A DNA stretch of 25,000 nucleotides from Euglena gracilis (taxonomy: Eukaryota > Euglenozoa > Euglenophyceae > Euglenales > Euglenaceae), in assembly GCA_900893395.1 (NCBI GenBank), contig CAAHFI010635731.1, positions 1-25,000 of the forward strand. The letters are read 5' to 3'. The notes beneath the pieces were generated by a model. It was given only the letters and a program-made list of their open reading frames with translations. It was not told the origin of the DNA and made no database searches. This document shows, piece by piece, positions 20,682 through 25,000 of this stretch; position 1 is the stretch's first letter, and each line of letters starts with the position of its first letter. The position numbers were made by a program, and so were the translations under genes.

Positions 20682-22610
20682 CTTCGAAGGCGTACAGATC
20701 TATTCCGTAATGGAATAGTCTGACTCTATTCTCGGTGTGGTGTAATACCACATCGATGACAGCTTGTGGAGGGGTACGGGCGGTTTCCTGCAACATGGTA
20801 ATCATGCTGCATTCGCCAGCCTTCGTCCTCCAGCTCCTCCTTGAACCTGAGCATATGCTCAAAGTCCGAGAGGACTTCTGCTGGTTCTTCTTCCTCCTCA
20901 CGTGCTGTTCCCTTACCTTTACCCTCACCCTTCCCTTTGCGGCCACGCCTTTGCCTTTCTCCTTGCCTTTGTCCGCGGCCTTGCCTGTGTTCTTTCCCGT
21001 CTGGCGAATACCAGAGGGTCGCGCGCTCGGTGCCGCAGGAGTCGGTTCGGTTCCTTCCCATTCCATCTCTGGGTAGGGACCTGGCCGACCCGCTGCACGT
21101 CGCGGTGATGGCGTGGCTGTGCGCTGGCTAGGAGTCTGGCGTGGGCTTGGCTTCGACGCAGGGGGTCGCGGCTCCTTCCATACCGGAGGGATCGGCGGTG
21201 GCATCGCGGCAACAGGACGGCTCATCGCCATCTGTGCCTCTGCCGGTGGTCGTCCAGCCGGGGTATCCTGGCTGGCTTCCACCTGCATCGCCACACCGCC
21301 TTCCGCGTCCCGTGGGCTGGTCGCCTGGGCTGTGGGGTAAGGTTCTCCGCAGTCCTGTCGCGCTTCAGGGTGGCAGGTAATACTGCCACACCTGCGGGGC
21401 TCACCGGGTAATACCGGGGTTGCCACTCGCAGCTGCGGCTGGTACGGATGGTATGGGTGTATCCACGGCCCTGAAGGGCAGCCAGAGAGGCGTAATACCT
21501 CGTCCGGTGCTCTTCAGACGCGAATGCTGGCTCCTGCAGGAAGTGCCGAGCAAGCTCATCTGCTCGGTTCCCGGAGGCGCCATATGGTAGTAGGAAGTCT
21601 CCTGCCGACGGGGGATATCCCCAGTCTGGACAGGGCCTGCACTGGGCGGTCGGGCTGCCCACGGTGGGGAGGTTCATCCTCCACCACTATGGGCTCCGCC
21701 TGCCGCGTGGCTCAACGCCAGGGACAGGGGCAACCGGTGATTCCTGTGGCATCCAGTGCATGAACATGTGTTGGACGTATGCCTCAGGGGCACGTCCGAC
21801 TGTCCGGCTGGGAGCACGCGTGCGCCGCGCGGGTAATCCGCGTGCGTCGCGTACTGCGAGACAAATTGCTCTGCTGGCGGCTCGCGCGGAGGCATTTGCT
21901 GCGGCGAGGGCGGGCGAGCAAACATTCTCGTCATCCCAGGTGGGACATGCACAGCCTCACGTACCGGTGGGGGCGTGTGCTCACGCATATGCACGGTGTG
22001 GGATCCCACCGGCGTCTGCGTTTGCAGCATGGGCGGCACATACACGCCCAGGTCCATCATTGTCTCGCCAGGCTCGAATCCGGAATCGGATGCCGACGAG
22101 AAATACCGTCTCCCCGTCATCAGGGCTTGACCACAGGGACACCACTGAGCCACAGGGTGTTGCGCTACCACCAACAACTGAGCACAGTATGCATCTCAAA
22201 GGGCTTGCATAAAGGGCTCCGTTGGGGGGGTGCGCACATACGCATCGCCCGCTCCAACGTCTCCGTAGTGCGGAAGATCATCTCTCCCGCATACGGGGGC
22301 AGGCGCGATCTGCGCTGCGCTGGTGGCTGAGGTGCCGGCTGCTGGACGGCAGATGGATCTGGTACCGCATATGCGGACCGGCTGCTGGTAGCCGCGGCGA
22401 ATACCGGGGCTGAAACCCTCTCAGCATGTGGGGCACCCGGAATCGGGGCCTCAGCATACTGAGGGTACTGGGGGTATGGCGCGCCAGAAGGCTGCGGCCA
22501 TGGTGGACCTGGTCCAGGTCCGCGCCCAGGCAGCATGATGCTACCCGAACGACGACGACAACTAAGGGTAACCTTGTTGCCAGTCGCTTTGAGTGCTGGT
22601 GCACTGAAAA
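20115..22610 (-). pseudogene. Unrecognised GC-rich coding remnant: Pro/Gln-rich protein with basic, acidic and globular parts
   Basis: The region is GC- and CpG-rich, unlike the DIRS array. Minus-strand open stretches at 22165-22536, 21674-22177, 21222-21677, 20362-21426 and 20115-20681 have protein-like composition over parts of their length. There is a Pro/Gly/Tyr-rich start (MLPGRGPGPGPPWPQPSG), a Pro/Gln-rich middle (PPSPQQMPPREPPAEQF), a Lys/Gly-rich linker near 20950-21030, a Glu-rich patch (AREEEEEPAEVLSDFEHML) and a globular-looking end. The stretches lie in different frames, so the region is either broken or made of several exons. An acceptor-like CTTCCTTTTTCAG lies at about 22611-22623. 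It could be an accessory or Gag gene of a mobile element, or a host gene. I cannot tell which. Confidence 0.4.
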
Positions 22611-22767
22611 AGGAAGGCTTCTATCTTAATCAAAAACTCTGCGAGAAAGATAGAGAAATAAGGAAGTGCAGGGGGGTATAAACGCGAAAAATTCACATAA
22701 AACACACGCATTCTCCAAAACGAAATCGTTTCAGAAAGTGTTTATGTTTATGTCTATGTTATTGCGC
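22611..22767. other. Noncoding stretch between the chromovirus and the unrecognised gene
   Basis: This AT-richer stretch has no gene. It follows the chromodomain in element order, so the polypurine tract and 3' LTR of the chromovirus would be expected in or beyond it. With no second LTR in the window, I cannot place them. The minus strand has a pyrimidine-rich acceptor-like tract ending near 22611. Confidence 0.4.
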
Positions 22768-22935
22768 TTGTTCCACAGCTTCCAATCCTGCTGGATATAT
22801 CCAACAAAACTGGATGCTGGCTCCCAAGTGTCCTTCCTCTGGCCCATACCCTTTCCAACGAACTTTCCAGTAGTGCACACCCCTGTCGACCTTGTGGTCT
22901 ATTATCTTATCGACCACAAAGTCGTCCGTTTCAGG
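22768..22935 (-). pseudogene. Chromodomain at the C-terminus of integrase
   Basis: The minus strand reads DDFVVDKIIDHKVDRG, then VHYWKVRWKGYGPEE, and further on the WEPASSF area. These match the chromodomain pattern of an aromatic strand, YxVKWKGY and WEP. In chromoviruses this module binds modified histone H3 and steers integration to heterochromatin. It follows the integrase tail, as expected. The copy is part of a dead element. Confidence 0.78.
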
Positions 22936-23438
22936 TAATCTGGAACGGGGCTTGAAATATAGGCAGGGGATAGCTTTTCCGTCTGGGGGGCTTAGGTACT
23001 TTTGAAGTCGTCCATATGGACGTCCTCAATCCCGTTGGGCAAGGCAACTTTATATCGCCCGCTACTACCTAACCTCTCCAAGATTTCGCATGGGCCGAGC
23101 CAAAGAGGATCTAGCTTGGAAGATTGCATGCGGGTGCGGTTATTCCGTACCCACACGCGGTCACCTGGACTATACACAGGTGTGTTGAAGTTTCTGTAAA
23201 AACGATTTCCGTTTGTTGGAATGAATTTCTGTGATACGTGATTGGACTGCAGAGCGGAGTGATTCCACTTCTGCAAACCACGTTTCACAGCTGACGCTAC
23301 TTCGGGCGGGTCTCTCCGGGGAATATCCCCTATGGCCGGAGGGTCTCGTCCGAAAACAATTTTGTCGGTGAGTGTGGTAATACCAACCCTGGCAAGGTAT
23401 TGATGTAAAATAAACACCAATGAAGAACGGATAACCAA
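22936..23438 (-). pseudogene. Integrase C-terminal region (GPY/F-type)
   Basis: The open stretch 22992-23438 reads YSPGDRVWVRNNRTRMQSSK, then LDPLWLGPCEILERLGSSG and VALPNGIEDVHMDDFK. The pattern of a polar strand, W.GP..I.......Y.+.LP and VH.DDFK is the GPY/F module of Ty3/Gypsy integrases, involved in DNA binding and multimer formation. It lies directly before the chromodomain. Confidence 0.82.
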
Positions 23439-23830
23439 TTCTTACCCGAGTCAGCCAGTGAAAGGCGAAGCATATTGACAACGATTTCACGGCTGCCTCG
23501 GCTCTACCATTGCCTTTCGGGCGGTATATAATGGAAAATGCTGCTCAATGCCGAGTAAACCGCACAAAGTTGTGAAAAACCGCGAAGAGATCAAGTGATC
23601 TTGATCACTCACGATTTCGTTCGGTAAACCCATTAAGCAGATACATTTCTCCAGGAATATGGATGCCAAAATTTGGGCTGTCAACCCTGCTTTCCGGCAT
23701 GGAATGGCTACTATGTACCCACTCAGCCGACAGACGACAACAAAAACGTAATCGTAAATTTTGTCATCTGATCCTTTGCAAGGTTCAAGTTCGAGAAAAT
23801 CCATGCAGAGGGACGTAAAATGTCTGGTGG
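23439..23830 (-). pseudogene. Integrase catalytic core (Ty3/Gypsy)
   Basis: The open stretch 23487-23804 reads MDFLELEPCKGSDDKIYDYV, VVVCRLSGYIVAIPC, then GLPNEIVSDQDHLISSRFF and LCGLLGIEQHFPLYTA. This is the RNase H-like DDE core: the first Asp is in the MDF strand, the second in the SDQD loop after GLP, and the helix preceding the third acidic residue follows. The enzyme joins cDNA ends to the chromosome. The part toward 23440 is degraded. Confidence 0.82.
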
Positions 23831-24135
23831 TACGGGGAAAAAGTCCATCGTACCAGGGGGGGTACCTCTGCGCGGTTTACAGCCTGACAAATTTGGCACC
23901 GTTGCGAAATTCGCAAACAGCGCGAATATAATCTTTTTCACTCAGGGTTGTGAATATCTGCGACCCACTAGTGAAAGAAGTTTGGGGCCCCAGGGTGACC
24001 ATGGTTGTGATAGCTCAAAATCACATCATCAACCAGGTCTTGGGTATACAATATTTATAACCAGAATCATTCCGGAAAATAAGCCGCAATGGTGATAGAG
24101 AGTAATTCTCTATGGATTCACCATTACGAAGTCTT
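23831..24135 (-). pseudogene. Integrase N-terminal region, degraded
   Basis: This region lies between RNase H and the integrase core, where the HHCC zinc-binding domain belongs. The minus strand reads VCEFRNGAKFVRL near 23890-23930, resembling the second half of that domain. The rest is hard to read. Assigned by position and short similarity only. Confidence 0.5.
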
Positions 24136-24837
24136 TCACAATGGTACTACATATAGGGTCACGCGAATAATCCCATTCGCGGAAAAATAGGGGGGTAGGA
24201 GTTTCCGTACGCGTAATGCGACGGGGTCCGGCAGTGCGTCCACGCCGGCGCCTTCCACGCAATGGTGAAATGGCGATGCTGCGATATACCGGGAAACGGG
24301 TAGTGAATCGAGCATGTTGTCCGCAGCGTCGGATCGACGTGCGAACTGGTCAGCCTCATGGCTGCCATGAAAAGTCGCATCACCCTCATCCGGGTTCCCA
24401 GGATAATACCAGGGGGCTCGGCTGAGAGATCCGCAACTTTTTTCGTGTGACCTGGGTATAGATAACCACAGGTTAAACTGGCTCAAGAACTCATGCCATC
24501 GGCATCTTCTGCCCACTGATGACATGGCCTTGTTTAGGTCCTCGGTATACCAGTGTTGAAGGCTCTCATGATCCGTCAACACGAGTATCTGGACCAAGCT
24601 GCTGGCTATCCAGCTGCGGAATTTCTGGAGAAGCACAATGGCATATGTCTCCTTTTCGCGAATGCTCCATTTAACCTGTCCTTTCCCGTTGTCGCCCTGT
24701 AGCTTCCTGCTGAAGAAAGCCACAGGTCGGAGTTCATTCGCCGCATTATGCTGGCTAAGAACTCCGCCAACAGCGTAATCGCTGCTGTCGACCTCCAGGA
24801 CATACGGTTTGTATGGATCCGCGATATCGAGAACCAC
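24136..24837 (-). pseudogene. RNase H domain and connection (Ty3/Gypsy)
   Basis: An open stretch of 233 residues reads YVLEVDSSDYAVGGVLSQ (first catalytic Asp), RPVAFFSRKL, REKETYAIVLLQKF (catalytic Glu) and VLTDHESLQHW (catalytic Asp), ending in the region linking to integrase. This order and wording are typical of Ty3/Gypsy RNase H, clearly different from the DIRS RNase H elsewhere in the window. The last third is of lower quality. Confidence 0.85.
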
Positions 24838-25000
24838 GTTTGGAGGAGCAAGTCCTTGATTTTATTCAAGGCCTCGCGCATTTGGTCATCCAAAGGACTT
24901 TTGCGTTATCGGGTGTCCGATTTTTGAGTTGTCGGGTTAGGGGTACCGCGATTTTCGCGAAATCTTTCATGTAAATCGCGTATTGGGCTAATCCCAAAAA
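24838..25000 (-). pseudogene. End of Ty3/Gypsy reverse transcriptase (cut by window edge)
   Basis: The minus strand reads FLGLAQYAIYMKDFAKIAVP followed by LTRQLK, matching the FLGLxxYYRxFIxDFxxIAxPLT thumb motif at the RT/RNase H border. The palm and the YxDD box would lie beyond the window. Confidence 0.75.

Larger units (their letters stand above)
22768..25000 (-). mobile_element. Ty3/Gypsy chromovirus, 3' part (fossil, runs off the window)
   Basis: The minus-strand order is end of RT, RNase H, integrase and chromodomain, which is the standard Ty3/Gypsy pol order with the chromovirus hallmark at the C-terminus. Coding is broken in several places. Gag, protease, most of RT and the 5' LTR are expected to the right of 25000. 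The orientation is the same as that of the DIRS element. Age cannot be estimated because neither LTR pair is visible. Confidence 0.85.

Noticed and set aside
21664-22330. Long plus-strand open frames (21664-22212 and 21779-22330) as a gene.
   Set aside because: They are Arg/Ala/His-rich translations of GC-rich DNA opposite the better minus-strand Pro/Gln-rich frames. Composition and length fit shadow frames.
22540-22767. 3' LTR of the chromovirus.
   Set aside because: It is the expected place, but without a second LTR or a clear polypurine tract and TG...CA ends I cannot define borders.

Overview
This is eukaryotic DNA made mostly of mobile-element remains. Nearly all recognisable coding is on the minus strand. 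I see no operons, ribosome binding sites, rRNA, tRNA or CRISPR. The species cannot be fixed. DIRS-type elements, a chromodomain-bearing Ty3/Gypsy element, splice-like signals and CpG loss in the repeats suggest an animal or other large eukaryotic genome with DNA methylation, but that is inference.

From about 269 to 19206 lies one DIRS-type (tyrosine-recombinase) retrotransposon, read right to left. Its ends show the family's hallmark. There are inverted terminal repeats (269-421 and 19098-19206), and an internal complementary region (544-644) whose two halves are the reverse complements of the two outer ends. In element order it carries an ORF1/Gag-like region (19.1-18.1 kb), reverse transcriptase and RNase H, and a tyrosine recombinase whose C-terminal remains lie at 645-1224. 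Such elements are normally about 5-6 kb. This one is 18.9 kb because an internal segment of about 2.41 kb is present seven times head to tail (1225-18105). The segment holds the end of ORF1/pre-RT, RT, RNase H and the start of the recombinase.

The seven units are not equal. The left half of the leftmost unit (1225 to about 2412) and the right half of the rightmost unit (about 17024-18105) are clearly diverged. Everything between (about 2413-17023, close to six periods) is nearly uniform. Both transitions fall in the same roughly 100-bp stretch of the unit. This is what a two-step history predicts: an old tandem duplication, then amplification of a unit with a different phase. The array is best viewed as a macrosatellite born inside a DIRS element. 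All parts are broken fossils.

From 19207 to about 22610 is flanking sequence. It has a 43-44 bp direct repeat (19207-19250 and 20072-20114), an unassigned stretch with weak exon-like features, and a GC-rich, CpG-rich minus-strand coding remnant (about 20115-22610). That remnant has a proline/glutamine-rich part, a Lys/Arg-rich and a Glu-rich stretch, and an unrecognised globular C-terminal domain. I do not recognise it.

From about 22768 to the right edge is the 3' part of a broken Ty3/Gypsy chromovirus on the minus strand: end of RT, RNase H, integrase and a C-terminal chromodomain. Its gag, protease, most of RT and 5' LTR would lie beyond 25000.
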